Assembly (NCBI GenBank): GCA_963755705.1
Contig: CAVWKW010000005.1
Span: forward strand, 1 to 64,000
Reading direction: 5' to 3'
DNA: 64,000 nucleotides
Origin: JBARDN01 sp963755705
Lineage (GTDB): Bacteria; Desulfobacterota; Binatia; Binatales; Binataceae
Below are positions 44,391-54,489 of this stretch, piece after piece. Numbering within the stretch: position 1 is the stretch's first letter; the number at the start of each line of letters is the position of its first letter. The position numbers were made by a program, and so were the translations under genes. The notes below the pieces were generated by a model. That model did not search any database and was not told where the DNA came from. It worked only from the letters and a program-made list of their open reading frames with translations.

Positions 44391-47300
44391 TACGCTGCCC
44401 GAATTGCAGAACCGAAAATCCGGTCGGCAAAAAGTTTTGCGGTGACTGCGGCGCGCCGCTGGCCAATCTTTGCCCCAAATGCGGCGCCGACAATCCAGCG
44501 GACAAACGCTTTTGTGGAGATTGCGGCACGGTGCTCGGAACGGCCGCGGTTGCCTCGGCAAAAAAATCGAATGATTCACCAATTCGAATATCGGAGACGC
44601 CCGCACCCGAAAATCTCGAGGGCGAGCGCAAGACGGTCACAGCGCTGTTCGCCGATATCAAAGGCTCAACCGACCTCGAACAGGACCTTGATCCCGAAGA
44701 AGCGCGCGCAATCGTCGATCCGGCACTGAAGCTGATGATCGATGCGGTCAAGCGCTACGACGGATACGTCGTGCAATCCACCGGCGACGGCATCTTCGCC
44801 CTGTTCGGCGCGCCCGTCGCACACGAGGATCATCCTCAACGCGCGCTGTATGCCGCGTTGCGCATGCAGGAGGAGTTGCGCCGCTACAGCGACAAACTGC
44901 TTGCCGACGGACGAGCGCCGCTCGAAATTCGCGTCGGCGTCAACATCGGCGAGGTCGTGGTGCGTTCGATTTCAACCGGCGGCGGACATGTCGAGTACAC
45001 CCCGATCGGGCACACCACGAATCTCGCCTCGCGGATGCAGACCGTCGCCTCGACCGGAGCGATCGCGATCACCGAGCACACGCGAACGCTGGTCGAAGGA
45101 TATTTCGCGCTCAAGCAGCGTGGACCGACAAAGGTTAAAGGCGTCAGCGAACCGGTCAACGTTTACGAAGTCACCGGACTCGGGCCGCTGCGCACGCGGC
45201 TGCAACGCTCAGCCAGCCGCGGACTGACAAAATTCGTCGGGCGCGAGCGCGAAATGGAGGCGCTCAAACTCGCGGCCGAGCAGGCCCGCGCCGGACGCGG
45301 TCAAATCGGAGCGGCGGTCGCCGAAGCGGGCACCGGCAAGTCGCGCCTCTTTTTCGAGTTCAAGGCCAGGAATCAGTCAGGATGGATGGTCCTGGAAACT
45401 TTCTCGGTCTCACATGGCAAGGCATCGGCCTATCTGCCGGTGCTCCAGATTCTGCTTGGCTATTTCGATATCGAGAGTGACGACGACCCTCGTAAACGGC
45501 GGGAGAAAGTCTCGGGCAGGATCGCGGTCCTCGACCGTACGCTCGAGGATACGCTGCCGTATCTGATGGCGTTGCTCGGGATCATCGAGGGGGATGATCC
45601 ACTGGCGGGGATGGACGCGCAGGTGCGCAAGCGGCGCACCCTCGACGCGATCAAACGGATATTGTTGCGCGAATCACTCAACCAACCCCTGATGCTGATC
45701 TTCGAGGATCTGCACTGGATCGACGAAGAAACTCAGGGGTTACTCAATCTCCTTGCCGACTCGATTGCCAACGCCAAGATCCTGCTGCTGGCGAATTATC
45801 GGCCCGAGTATTCGCATGACTGGAGCAGCAAAACCTATTACACGCAGTTGCGCCTCGATCCGCTGGGTATGAAATCCTCCGACGAGATGTTAACCGGCTT
45901 GCTCGGCGACAGCGCGGCGCTGGCGCCGCTCAAGCGGCTGATCGTCGAGAAAACCGGCGGCAATCCGTTCTTCATGGAGGAGACGGTGCAGGTGCTATGC
46001 GACGACGGCTCGCTGGTCCGTGAAGGCTCGGTGACCAGGCTCACCCGGTCGCTGGGCGACCTGAAGATCCCGCCGACTGTGCGCGCGATCCTTGCCGCGC
46101 GCATTGACCGGTTGCCCGTCGGCGAAAAGGAGCTGCTCCAGACACTCGCCGTGATTGGCAAGGAGTTCGCCTTGTCGCTGGCCAAGCGGATGCTCGACGG
46201 AACCAACGATGACGAGCTGGAACGGATGCTCGGGCACCTACAGACGGCCGAGTTCATCTACGAGCAACCGGCTCCCGGCGACGTTGAATACACCTTCAGG
46301 CATGCGTTGACGCAGGAGGTGGCTTACAACTCGCTACTGATCGAGCGGCGCAAGCATCTGCACGAGCGCGCCGGAGAAGCGCTCGAAGCGCTGTTCGCCG
46401 GACAACTCGAACGCCATCTTGAACATTTGGCGGATCATTACAGTCATAGTAATAACGGCGCCAAGGCCGCGGAGTACCTGGGACGCGCCGGGCAGCAGGC
46501 GCTGCAGCGCTCCGCCTATGTCGATGCGATCGTTCGTCTTACCGCGGCCATCGAACTGGTAAAGAAATTCCCGGACGATCCGGAGCGCGTCCAATGGGAA
46601 TTACGCCTTCAGTTGGCGCTCGGTCCCGCGCTGATGGCTCTCAGAGGCTACGCCACGGTCGAATTCGAGCACGCCTACACGCGCGCGCTCGACCTATGCG
46701 ACCAACTGGAAGACGATTCGACCCGATTCTCAGTGCTGTATGGCCTCTGGTCGTTCTACCTGGTCGAGGCGCAGCTGGAAAAATCTCGTGAGATCGGCAA
46801 ACAGCTTCTGGACCTCGCGCGCCGCTCGCAGGATGCCGTCTTGCTAATCGAGGCCCATTGGGCGCTGGGCTGTAGTCTGTTCTGGATGGGCGAGTTGACG
46901 TCGGCCAGTGAGCAGCTCACTCAGAGCCTCGAACTATACGAGCCCAAGATGCACCAGACGCTCAGCATACGCTATGGACAGGATCCTGAAGTTAGTTGCC
47001 TCTGCTACCTGGCCTTTGTTCTCTGGCAGCGTGGCTTTCCTGATCAGGCTCGGGCGCGGGGTGACAAGGCAGTGGCTCGAGCGCGAGAAATTGCCCATCC
47101 CTATGATGAGGCCTTTTCGCTGGGACTTACTTCGATGCTCCATCAACTTCGCGGCGAAGTAGGAGTGACCGACGAACGGGCCGAACGGGCGCGGGCGTTA
47201 TCGGCGGAGCAGGGATTTCAGTTCTGGGAAGCGGTGGGAATGCTGATGCGGGGATGGGCACGGCAAGAAAAGCCCGAGGAAGCGCTCACGATGGCCAATC

Positions 47301-47785
47301 AGGGAGTGCGGATGTACCAGGAAATAGGGTCGAGGGTTGGGCGCACATGGCTCCTGGCGCTAGTGAGTGAGACAGCGTGCAGGGCCGGCGACCGTAGCGT
47401 CGGCCTCGACACCCTGAATACGGCCCTTGGCGCGATGACCAAAACCGAAGAGCGATGCTACGAGGCAGAGCTATATCGGCTCCGCGGCGAGTTGACGCTC
47501 ATCGAGTCCGGGGCGATTCAAAATAATGGTCCGCGCCTCCCAACTGCTGATTCGCAGACCGAAGCTGAAGCCGACTTTCTCAAAGCGATCGACATCGCTC
47601 GGCGCCAGCAAGCGAAGTCCTGGGAGCTGCGCGCAGCGATAAGCCTGAGTCGTCTGCGGATGGCCCAAGGCAAGAATGGCGAAGCTCACGAACTATTATC
47701 AGAGGCGTACAACTGGTTCACCGAGGGCTTCGACACCAGGGATTTGAAAGAGGCCAACGCGCTTATAGAGTCGCTCAGGTCGTAG
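44387..47785 (+). CDS. Zinc-ribbon class III nucleotidyl cyclase with AAA ATPase and TPR domains
   Basis: An 1132-residue signalling protein. Two zinc ribbons (CPNCRTEN...CGDCG and CPKCGADN...CGDCG) fill residues 4-50. A class III cyclase domain follows (about 75-260) with metal-binding Asp in FADIKGST and in STGDGIFALFG. The ATPase (about 290-560) has a Walker A AEAGTGKS and LIFEDLHWID. The rest is TPR-like helical repeats. Proteins of this design make cAMP or act as ligand-gated STAND-type switches. The start at 44387 opens the first zinc ribbon and overlaps the preceding stop. Confidence 0.9.
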   Translation: MIRCPNCRTENPVGKKFCGDCGAPLANLCPKCGADNPADKRFCGDCGTVLGTAAVASAKKSNDSPIRISETPAPENLEGERKTVTALFADIKGSTDLEQDLDPEEARAIVDPALKLMIDAVKRYDGYVVQSTGDGIFALFGAPVAHEDHPQRALYAALRMQEELRRYSDKLLADGRAPLEIRVGVNIGEVVVRSISTGGGHVEYTPIGHTTNLASRMQTVASTGAIAITEHTRTLVEGYFALKQRGPTKVKGVSEPVNVYEVTGLGPLRTRLQRSASRGLTKFVGREREMEALKLAAEQARAGRGQIGAAVAEAGTGKSRLFFEFKARNQSGWMVLETFSVSHGKASAYLPVLQILLGYFDIESDDDPRKRREKVSGRIAVLDRTLEDTLPYLMALLGIIEGDDPLAGMDAQVRKRRTLDAIKRILLRESLNQPLMLIFEDLHWIDEETQGLLNLLADSIANAKILLLANYRPEYSHDWSSKTYYTQLRLDPLGMKSSDEMLTGLLGDSAALAPLKRLIVEKTGGNPFFMEETVQVLCDDGSLVREGSVTRLTRSLGDLKIPPTVRAILAARIDRLPVGEKELLQTLAVIGKEFALSLAKRMLDGTNDDELERMLGHLQTAEFIYEQPAPGDVEYTFRHALTQEVAYNSLLIERRKHLHERAGEALEALFAGQLERHLEHLADHYSHSNNGAKAAEYLGRAGQQALQRSAYVDAIVRLTAAIELVKKFPDDPERVQWELRLQLALGPALMALRGYATVEFEHAYTRALDLCDQLEDDSTRFSVLYGLWSFYLVEAQLEKSREIGKQLLDLARRSQDAVLLIEAHWALGCSLFWMGELTSASEQLTQSLELYEPKMHQTLSIRYGQDPEVSCLCYLAFVLWQRGFPDQARARGDKAVARAREIAHPYDEAFSLGLTSMLHQLRGEVGVTDERAERARALSAEQGFQFWEAVGMLMRGWARQEKPEEALTMANQGVRMYQEIGSRVGRTWLLALVSETACRAGDRSVGLDTLNTALGAMTKTEERCYEAELYRLRGELTLIESGAIQNNGPRLPTADSQTEAEADFLKAIDIARRQQAKSWELRAAISLSRLRMAQGKNGEAHELLSEAYNWFTEGFDTRDLKEANALIESLRS

Positions 47786-47864
47786 GTTCCTTTGAATTCG
47801 GTCATCCACTCGCTTGAAGGAAGCGCGGACCGCCAGATCCGGAGCACCGGAAAGGAGAATGCGA

Positions 47865-48845
47865 TTGTCTGAAAGAGAATTGCCCGCCTACGTCGATTTC
47901 GGCGCGAACCCTCGCTATCAGGCGCCGTTCACAATTCAAGGATGCCGCATGAACAATTTTGTAGTCGCGGCGGATTTTGAGAAATTGCGCGCTCTCTTTT
48001 CCAACACCCTGAATAAACCATCCGGCGGCGCGGTGGATTTCTGGCCGGTGGGCCTTCCAGGGTTCGCCTTTGTTCTCTTCAGCTTCGTCGATATGCGGCA
48101 TCAGAGCGCCAGGGAACCCACTCTTGGTTGGATCAGGGAACAGGAATTCACCGTCTTCGTACCGGGGTTCGATTTCAACGCGCTTCACAACGGAGACCGA
48201 GGCTTTTCCTTCTTCATTCCGTATATCTTCGTTGACAGTGATGCGGCCTTGATCGTCGGGCGCGAAGGCTATGGATTTCCCAAGCGCCTGGGAAAAATCA
48301 CCTTGCCGCCACCACAGGGAGATCCCAGCCTCTTCGCTCTGGATACGCTCGTCATTCCCGGCACCAGACCAGACACAGAAGCGGTTTCCAAACGCTTGAT
48401 TGAGATTCATTCCGCGGGCGAGGCCAACCCGGAGGATCGCTCGGTGGTGTTCAGAGATTTCGAATCTATGTGTAAGGAGATAGCAGACCGCGTGTTTGGC
48501 GGGCCAATAAAAATCACGCGGGTAGAAGAACATCTCCTGGACATCGGGAGAGAGATCGGCCTCGGAGTACCGCTGGTCTTTCTGAAGCAACTGCGCGACA
48601 CCGCGCTACAGGATCGCGCCTGCTATCAATCAATCGTGGCCTCATCATTTTCACTCACCGCGTTTACCGGTGGCGGGTTGCTGGGAGACTACGAAATCGT
48701 TCTTAATGACTTTCCCAGCGATCCACTCCGAGAAGAACTGGGACTTGCTACTGGAGTTATCAAGCCGAAACTCAGCTTCCATGTCGAATACGATTTCATT
48801 GTTCCACCAGGCCACGAACTGTGGCGGGCTAACACGACACCGTGA
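47865..48845 (+). CDS. Acetoacetate-decarboxylase-family protein
   Basis: A 326-residue protein of the ADC superfamily. The segment DSDAALIVGREGYGFPKRLG contains the family's substrate-pocket Arg/Glu and the Lys that forms a Schiff base in true decarboxylases. The start is probably TTG 47865, since AGGAG lies 7-8 bp upstream, too close to the ATG at 47859. It is followed after 50 bp by an FAD oxidoreductase, and the pair may act together on a keto acid or polyketide-like substrate (inference). Confidence 0.75.
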   Translation: MSERELPAYVDFGANPRYQAPFTIQGCRMNNFVVAADFEKLRALFSNTLNKPSGGAVDFWPVGLPGFAFVLFSFVDMRHQSAREPTLGWIREQEFTVFVPGFDFNALHNGDRGFSFFIPYIFVDSDAALIVGREGYGFPKRLGKITLPPPQGDPSLFALDTLVIPGTRPDTEAVSKRLIEIHSAGEANPEDRSVVFRDFESMCKEIADRVFGGPIKITRVEEHLLDIGREIGLGVPLVFLKQLRDTALQDRACYQSIVASSFSLTAFTGGGLLGDYEIVLNDFPSDPLREELGLATGVIKPKLSFHVEYDFIVPPGHELWRANTTP

Positions 48846-48895
48846 GACCGCGATGGGTAAACTACGGCACATGACTCAACAAGAAGAAACCGATC

Positions 48896-50935
48896 GTGGC
48901 TAACAACGGTAAACGCGAGAAGATCGTCATCCTTGGCGGCGGGGTAGCTTCGATAGCAACCGCATTCCACTTGACCAGGGATCCCAAGTGGAAAGAAAAA
49001 TTCGAAAGTATCACCATCTATCAAATGGGTTGGCGCCTTGGTGGTAAGGGAGCCAGCGGGCGCGGTCAGTACGGGCGCATCGAAGAGCACGGACTGCATT
49101 TATGGTTAGGCTTCTATGAAAATGCGTTCCGAATGATTCGGGAATGCTATGCGGAACTCGGCCGCCCGCCTGGTAGTCCACTGGCTACCTGGGACGAGGC
49201 GTTCAAGAAAGCAAGCTTCGTGGGTGCGGCGGATCGCTTTCAGGATGATTGGTCGGTCTGGCCGATCGATTTCCCCGAAGACTCGCTCAATCCCGGAGAC
49301 CCTGGTACTCGCGATCCTTCGTGGGACATGTGGTACTACGTCGAGCGCGCCTTCGAGCTAATGAAGAGCGTCCTTGAGTCACTGCTTGGTGGAACCTTTC
49401 AAACTGCCCTCTTTGCCGTGCAGGAATTCAAGCAAACAATGTCACTCGATTCCGCGCGGCATACTCCCGTCCAGCACGCCGGATTGCTCAATCTTCTTGA
49501 CGACTTTGTCAATCGGATACGGAAGGATCTGCAGGAGCGAAGCAACACCGACGTCGAGGCATGGCGTTTGTGGTGTGTCATTGAACTTTGCGCGGCGAAC
49601 ATTCGCGGGATCATCGATGACGGTCTAATCAAGGACGGCCTCGACAAAATTAATCAATACGACTACCGCGAGTGGCTGAAGAAGCATGGCTGCGACCAAC
49701 AGGTCGCTGATGAATCCGCGGTCCTGTCTGGTTTGTACGACCTCGCATTCGCCTACCAGGATGGGGACCGCACTAAGCCCATGTTCGCGGCGGGAGAGGC
49801 ACTACGTTCAGGCTCCCGCATCGCCTTCACCTACAAAGGGGCAATCTTCTGGAAAATGCAAGCCGGGATGGGCGATGTCGTCTTTGCTCCGCTCTATCTT
49901 GTGCTGCAGAACCGCGGAGTGCAGTTTCGTTTCTTTCACAGGGTCAAGAACTTGCGGCTGTCCGAGGATCGGCAGTCTATCGCCGCCATCGAAATGGCTC
50001 GCCAGGCAACCCTGAATGATGGGACCTCTGAGTATCGCCCGCTGGTTTCCGTCTGCGATCTCCCCTGCTGGCCGGCAGAGCCTTTGTATGAGCAGCTACG
50101 CGAAGGCCCGGACTTGCGCGACAAGAGCCGGGCGAGCGAAAAGGCCAGCGGCTACAATCTCTATAACCTCGAGTCATTTTGGACCAAGTGGCAGGACGTC
50201 GGCGAATACAGCTTGAGCGCCGGCAAAGACTTTGACCGTGCCGTGCTGGGTATTTCTCATGGGTCGCTACGCTACCTCACCCAGGAGCTAGTGAACGACC
50301 CGAACAATCCGAAGTGGAAGCTGATGGTGGACCGGGTCACGACCGTTCAGACGCAATCCTTCCAGGTGTGGCTCTCCGAAGATATGGAAAGCTTGGGTTG
50401 GAAAAAACAGATTGATCTTTCGGGTTATGCGGAGCCGTTCGATACCTGGGCCGATATGCGGCAGCTAATCGATCGCGAAGCCTGGCCCGCGGATCAGAAG
50501 CCGCAGGGTATTGCCTACTTCTGCAATGCGATGCCGACGCCTCTGTCGCTTCCGCCCGCAACCGATCCGACGTTTCCCGTCACCCAGGCGAATCTCGTCA
50601 AGGACAACGCGATTCGGTTTCTGCGCCACGATGTTGAAGTGTTGTGGCCAACGGCGGTTCGCGGTGGTGATTTCCGATGGAATTTGCTTGTGGGAGCGGG
50701 TGAGGCAGCGGGAGACAAACGCTTCGCGTCTCAGTTCTGGCGCGCAAACTGCGACCCGTCGGAGCGTTACGTTCAGTCACTCCCGGGCAGCAATCAGTAT
50801 CGGATCAAGACCGCCGATACCGGATACAACAACCTCTATATCGTGGGCGACTGGATTGATTGCGGATTCAACCTCGGCTGTGTCGAGGCAGCCGTCATGG
50901 CGGTAGTGTCGGTCAAGTGGTGGAAAAGCATTTAG
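48896..50935 (+). CDS. FAD-dependent amine-oxidase-like protein, C-terminus replaced by IS
   Basis: A 679-residue flavoprotein. The Rossmann motif VILGGGVASIATAFHL (residues 11-26) and GWRLGGKGASGRGQYGRIEEH bind FAD; the C-terminal DTGYNNLYIVGDWIDCGFNLGC region, with a following GCVEAAVMA, closes the flavin site. The start is GTG. The last ten codons (VVSVKWWKSI) are the terminal repeat of the IS256-type insertion. Rejoining the sequence after the IS (52283-52355) gives 692 residues ending SPQLIEIVGYKHP. The lost tail is short, so activity may remain. Confidence 0.82.
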   Translation: MANNGKREKIVILGGGVASIATAFHLTRDPKWKEKFESITIYQMGWRLGGKGASGRGQYGRIEEHGLHLWLGFYENAFRMIRECYAELGRPPGSPLATWDEAFKKASFVGAADRFQDDWSVWPIDFPEDSLNPGDPGTRDPSWDMWYYVERAFELMKSVLESLLGGTFQTALFAVQEFKQTMSLDSARHTPVQHAGLLNLLDDFVNRIRKDLQERSNTDVEAWRLWCVIELCAANIRGIIDDGLIKDGLDKINQYDYREWLKKHGCDQQVADESAVLSGLYDLAFAYQDGDRTKPMFAAGEALRSGSRIAFTYKGAIFWKMQAGMGDVVFAPLYLVLQNRGVQFRFFHRVKNLRLSEDRQSIAAIEMARQATLNDGTSEYRPLVSVCDLPCWPAEPLYEQLREGPDLRDKSRASEKASGYNLYNLESFWTKWQDVGEYSLSAGKDFDRAVLGISHGSLRYLTQELVNDPNNPKWKLMVDRVTTVQTQSFQVWLSEDMESLGWKKQIDLSGYAEPFDTWADMRQLIDREAWPADQKPQGIAYFCNAMPTPLSLPPATDPTFPVTQANLVKDNAIRFLRHDVEVLWPTAVRGGDFRWNLLVGAGEAAGDKRFASQFWRANCDPSERYVQSLPGSNQYRIKTADTGYNNLYIVGDWIDCGFNLGCVEAAVMAVVSVKWWKSI

Positions 50936-52273
50936 CGTCAGCATTCGACGAGCGAGCGATTGATTATGCAGTCGCTATGCAGCCTCCGCTTGCGAGTTAC
51001 TATTGGCCAGGGCTTGCCAGCCGACCAGGCGGCGCAGCGTGATCTGGCCGCTGCGCAATAGACCAAAGAGCAGGAACAGGACCGCCTCCTCGCTCGGCAG
51101 CGAGGCCTGGGTTTTGGTGCGGCGGCGAAACTCCTCGTTGATTCGCTCCAGCGCATTGGTGGTCCGCAGCGCCTTCCACTGTGAGCTCGGGAAACTGTTG
51201 AAGGTGAAGAGCTCGTCGCCGGCCTCGGCAAAACTTGCACTGACCGCCTGCGAGCGCAGTTTCCACTTGCGCGTGAACGCGATCCGCGCCTGCTCGACCG
51301 CCTGGCGGCTGTCGGCATAAATCATGCGCCGATAGTCCTCGGCGAGTTCCTCGCGCAGATGGGCCGGGGCTTTGGCGAGCAGGTTCCACAGCTTGTGATT
51401 GGTGCAGCGCTGAATCGCGAGCTTGGGCCACTGCATTTTGAGCGCCGCGGCCAGCCCCGGATTACCATCGATCACCGCCAGCAGCGGGGCACCGAGATTG
51501 CGGGCGCACAGCGCGCGCACCGCGTCGAGCCAGGCTTGCTCACTTTCGACTCCTGCCAGGCGCATATCGAGCACCACCCGGCGGCCGTCCGCGCACACCC
51601 CCAGTGTGACCAGCACCGGTACTCGCACCCGCTTTTTCCCGATCCGCATCCGCGGATACCAGCCGTCCAAAAACAGGTAGCGGACCTTCAACTCGCCGAG
51701 ATCACGCCTGGCCCATGCCGCGAAGTCTTCGCGCAAACGCCCGACCAGACGCGAGACCGCATCTTTGGACAACGGCGCGCCGCGCAAAAGTGGAGCGAGT
51801 GCTCCGCGCAGCCGCCGCGTGTTGGTCCCGCTCAGGTACACTCCCAAAATCGCCTCGTCAACCCGCTCGGTGCGCCGCTGGTAGCGCGGGATCATCCGGC
51901 TGCGCCATTCTCGGCGGCGCCCCTCGTGGTCCTCGATTCGCGCCCGCGGCATCGCGATCGTGGTCGCTCCAAGGCTGGTGCTGAGCTGGCGCTCACGCTT
52001 GCCGTGCCGGTATCCAGCCCGCTCCGCGCCCACACGCTGCGAGCGGGCCGCGCCCAGCGCCGCTTCCAGTTCCTCCTCGACGATGGCTTCGATGGTCGCC
52101 CGAATCCGCTCCCGCATCAGATCCTCGAGCGGCGCTTTCCCTGCCCCTAAATCCCTGCTATCGCTTTCCATGGCGTCATCCTCCGGCTCCCGCCGTCAAG
52201 CGGGTGCGAGTTGTGGCTCAACTCGCCGGATCATGACGCTTTTCTTCTTTTCCACCAACTTCGCGACACTACC
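50902..52273 (-). mobile_element. IS256-family insertion sequence
   Basis: A 1372-bp element with inverted ends (GGTAGTGTCG...GGTGGAAAAG...AGCGTCA on each side, imperfect over about 40 bp). A perfect 9-bp target duplication CGTCATGGC lies at 50893-50901 and 52274-52282. One transposase gene is on the minus strand. It sits in the last codons of the FAD oxidoreductase gene. Confidence 0.9.
50975..52171 (-). CDS. IS256-family (Mutator-type) transposase
   Basis: A 398-residue transposase of usual length. The DDE acids are Asp in YLFLDGWYPRMR, Asp in LLAVIDGNPGL and Glu in TTNALERINEEFRRR; the CTNHKLWNLL motif is typical of the family. The N-terminal region with GYRHGKRERQL is the DNA-binding part. 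No frameshift is seen, so it is probably active. Confidence 0.95.
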   Translation of the reverse strand: MESDSRDLGAGKAPLEDLMRERIRATIEAIVEEELEAALGAARSQRVGAERAGYRHGKRERQLSTSLGATTIAMPRARIEDHEGRRREWRSRMIPRYQRRTERVDEAILGVYLSGTNTRRLRGALAPLLRGAPLSKDAVSRLVGRLREDFAAWARRDLGELKVRYLFLDGWYPRMRIGKKRVRVPVLVTLGVCADGRRVVLDMRLAGVESEQAWLDAVRALCARNLGAPLLAVIDGNPGLAAALKMQWPKLAIQRCTNHKLWNLLAKAPAHLREELAEDYRRMIYADSRQAVEQARIAFTRKWKLRSQAVSASFAEAGDELFTFNSFPSSQWKALRTTNALERINEEFRRRTKTQASLPSEEAVLFLLFGLLRSGQITLRRLVGWQALANSNSQAEAA

Positions 52274-52616
52274 CGTCATGGCGGCGATGGAAGCATCTAA
52301 CGCCATTTCCGGCTCGCCGCAGCTCATAGAGATTGTCGGATACAAGCACCCGTAGGTGCCGCGGCGAGCTCCAAATAGCCGATGCCGACTTTATCGCGCT
52401 GATGAAAAAAGTAAGCCTCGACAAGTGAATCGCGCGCAGTGTCCGCCGCCGGGCTTCCGGGTGATTCGAATCCCCCGGTGGCTCCGAAGAAATCCAATAG
52501 ATTCAAATGGTCCGATCCGATTCCCTTTGGGTACGGGTACAGCGGTGATGGTAATCGGCACGCTACCGTGTCATGTAGAAGCAAATTTCACTTGATGGCG
52601 CAGGTGGCGCAGATCG

Positions 52617-53339
52617 ATGAGCGAGCGGCAGGCTGGCGCGATTCGGATCGGAACCTCAGGGTTCAGCTACAAGGAATGGGTCGGAGGGTTTTATCCGGCC
52701 AAGACGCCTGGCGCGAAGATGCTCGAGTACTACGCCGAGCGCTTGCCGACGGTTGAAATCAACATGACCTTCCGCCGCCTGCCGACCCGCAAGCTGCTGG
52801 AGGGCTGGGCTTCCAAGACTCCTGCACACTTCCGTTTTGCGCTCAAGGCACCGCAACGCGTTACTCACTTCGCCAAGCTGCGCGGCACCGAGGAAGTGCT
52901 CGACTACTTTATCGAGACCGCGGGCGCGCTCGGCGAGCGTATCGCGCCGACGCTGTTCCAGCTCCCGCCGAATTTCACGCGCGACACGGCGTTGCTCAAG
53001 GATTTTCTCGCGCAGCTGAATGGACGGATACCGGTGGCGTTCGAGTTCCGCGATAAATCATGGTTCGACGATTCAACACTTGCTGCGCTCTCCGACGCGA
53101 AAGCCGCTCTCTGTATCGCGGAGAGCGAAAAGCTCGCGACGCCAGTGGTACGGACCGCACCATACGTTTACCTGCGGCTTCGGATGGAAAATTACGACGA
53201 CACAGGGCTCGCGGAGTGGGCCAAACGTATAAGCAAGTTTGTCGATGACGGCACCAAGGTATTCGCGTACTTCAAGCACGAAGTCTCCGCACCCGACCTC
53301 GCAAATCGTCTCCGCGCCCTGCTCTCCGGCGCAATCTGA
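52617..53339 (+). CDS. DUF72 (YecE-like) protein
   Basis: A 240-residue protein with a TIM-barrel-like fold. Conserved pieces are IRIGTSGFSYKEWVGGFYP, YAERLPTVEINMTFRRLPT, FALKAPQRVTH, LFQLPPNF and VAFEFRDKSWF, then YLRLRMENYDDTGLAEW. It matches the usual length of about 240-270 residues. Biochemical function is not established for the family, although links to nucleic-acid metabolism and Fe-S repair have been suggested. It stands alone. Confidence 0.9.
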   Translation: MSERQAGAIRIGTSGFSYKEWVGGFYPAKTPGAKMLEYYAERLPTVEINMTFRRLPTRKLLEGWASKTPAHFRFALKAPQRVTHFAKLRGTEEVLDYFIETAGALGERIAPTLFQLPPNFTRDTALLKDFLAQLNGRIPVAFEFRDKSWFDDSTLAALSDAKAALCIAESEKLATPVVRTAPYVYLRLRMENYDDTGLAEWAKRISKFVDDGTKVFAYFKHEVSAPDLANRLRALLSGAI

Positions 53340-53445
53340 ATCTGCGCGTTGCGCGACAGATAAGACGGCTTGTCCGCTTTGACAAAAAATTCTATCGGAA
53401 CTAGCGTGACCGGCAGCGACCGATGATCCCTGCGGAGGCTTGCGT

Positions 53446-54444
53446 ATGGAACTCCGACCTTTTGGCCAGACCGGTATTCAGATCTCCGCCGTAGGCTTCG
53501 GATGTTGGGAGATTGGCGGCGGCTACGGCGGTATCGAAGAGTCCGAGTTTATTAAGGCGGTTAATCGCGCGCTCGACCTCGGGATCAACTGCTTCGATAC
53601 TGCCGAGGCGTACGGCTTCGGCGCGTCGGAAAAATCACTCGCCAAAGCCCTCGGTTCGCGCCGCAAGGAAGCCGTAATCACGACCAAGTTCGGCGTCGGC
53701 TACCCCGACGCGCCGAATTATCGCGACAGCACCCGTAGGCGCGTTGTCGAGTCGATCGACAAGAGCCTCAAGGCGCTCAACACCGATTACGTCAACGCTT
53801 ATCTGATCCACTGGCCCGATCGGGTCACGCCGTTCGAGGAGCCGATGCAGGCGCTTGATGAGCTCGTCAGGGCGGGCAAGGTCAGGGCTGTGGGCTTGTC
53901 CAACTTCAAGCTCAGCGAGATCGAACGATGCGCACGGACACGGCGCGTCGATGTAGTTCAATACTGCTGGAACATGTTTGATCGCCGCATGCAAAAGGAA
54001 ATTTTTCCGTACTGCCGGGAAAACGGAATCGGCGTTATGGCCTATGGCTCTCTCGCCTACGGCATGCTGACCGGCACGCTCAGCGAGGAGTCGGCGTTCG
54101 AAAAGGGCGACTGGCGCTCGCGCCGCGGCAAGCTCGGCAATATCAACCTGTTTCAGCATCTGTTCGGCCCCGAGCACTTCCTCAACAACCTGCGCGCGGT
54201 CGAGGATCTGAAGACGATCGCGAAGCGCTACAACAAATCGTTGCCGCAGCTTGCTTTGCGCTGGACGCTCACGAATCCCGTGATCAGCACGGCGCTCGTG
54301 GGATGCCGCAATCCGCGCGAGGTCAACGACAACGCCGGCGCGCTTGGATGGTCCATTTCCGAAACCGATATGAAAGAAATCGATGCAATCTTTGCGCGTC
54401 ACGGCGCGATCACGATGCCCGGGACGTGGCTCGAGACTGAATAG
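53446..54444 (+). CDS. Aldo/keto reductase
   Basis: A 332-residue NADPH-dependent reductase of the AKR fold. The catalytic tetrad is visible: Asp in FDTAEAYGFGASE, Tyr in the same motif, Lys in ITTKFGVG and His in YLIHWPD. The cofactor region near the end (ISTALVGCRNPREVNDN) is typical. GGAGG lies 7 bp before the ATG at 53446. It is the first gene of a same-strand catabolic cluster, 45 bp before an amidohydrolase. Confidence 0.93.
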   Translation: MELRPFGQTGIQISAVGFGCWEIGGGYGGIEESEFIKAVNRALDLGINCFDTAEAYGFGASEKSLAKALGSRRKEAVITTKFGVGYPDAPNYRDSTRRRVVESIDKSLKALNTDYVNAYLIHWPDRVTPFEEPMQALDELVRAGKVRAVGLSNFKLSEIERCARTRRVDVVQYCWNMFDRRMQKEIFPYCRENGIGVMAYGSLAYGMLTGTLSEESAFEKGDWRSRRGKLGNINLFQHLFGPEHFLNNLRAVEDLKTIAKRYNKSLPQLALRWTLTNPVISTALVGCRNPREVNDNAGALGWSISETDMKEIDAIFARHGAITMPGTWLETE

Positions 54445-54489
54445 TCACTAGCTAGTCAGCTGAGTCGCCGCGAATAGCCGAGGTGCAGT

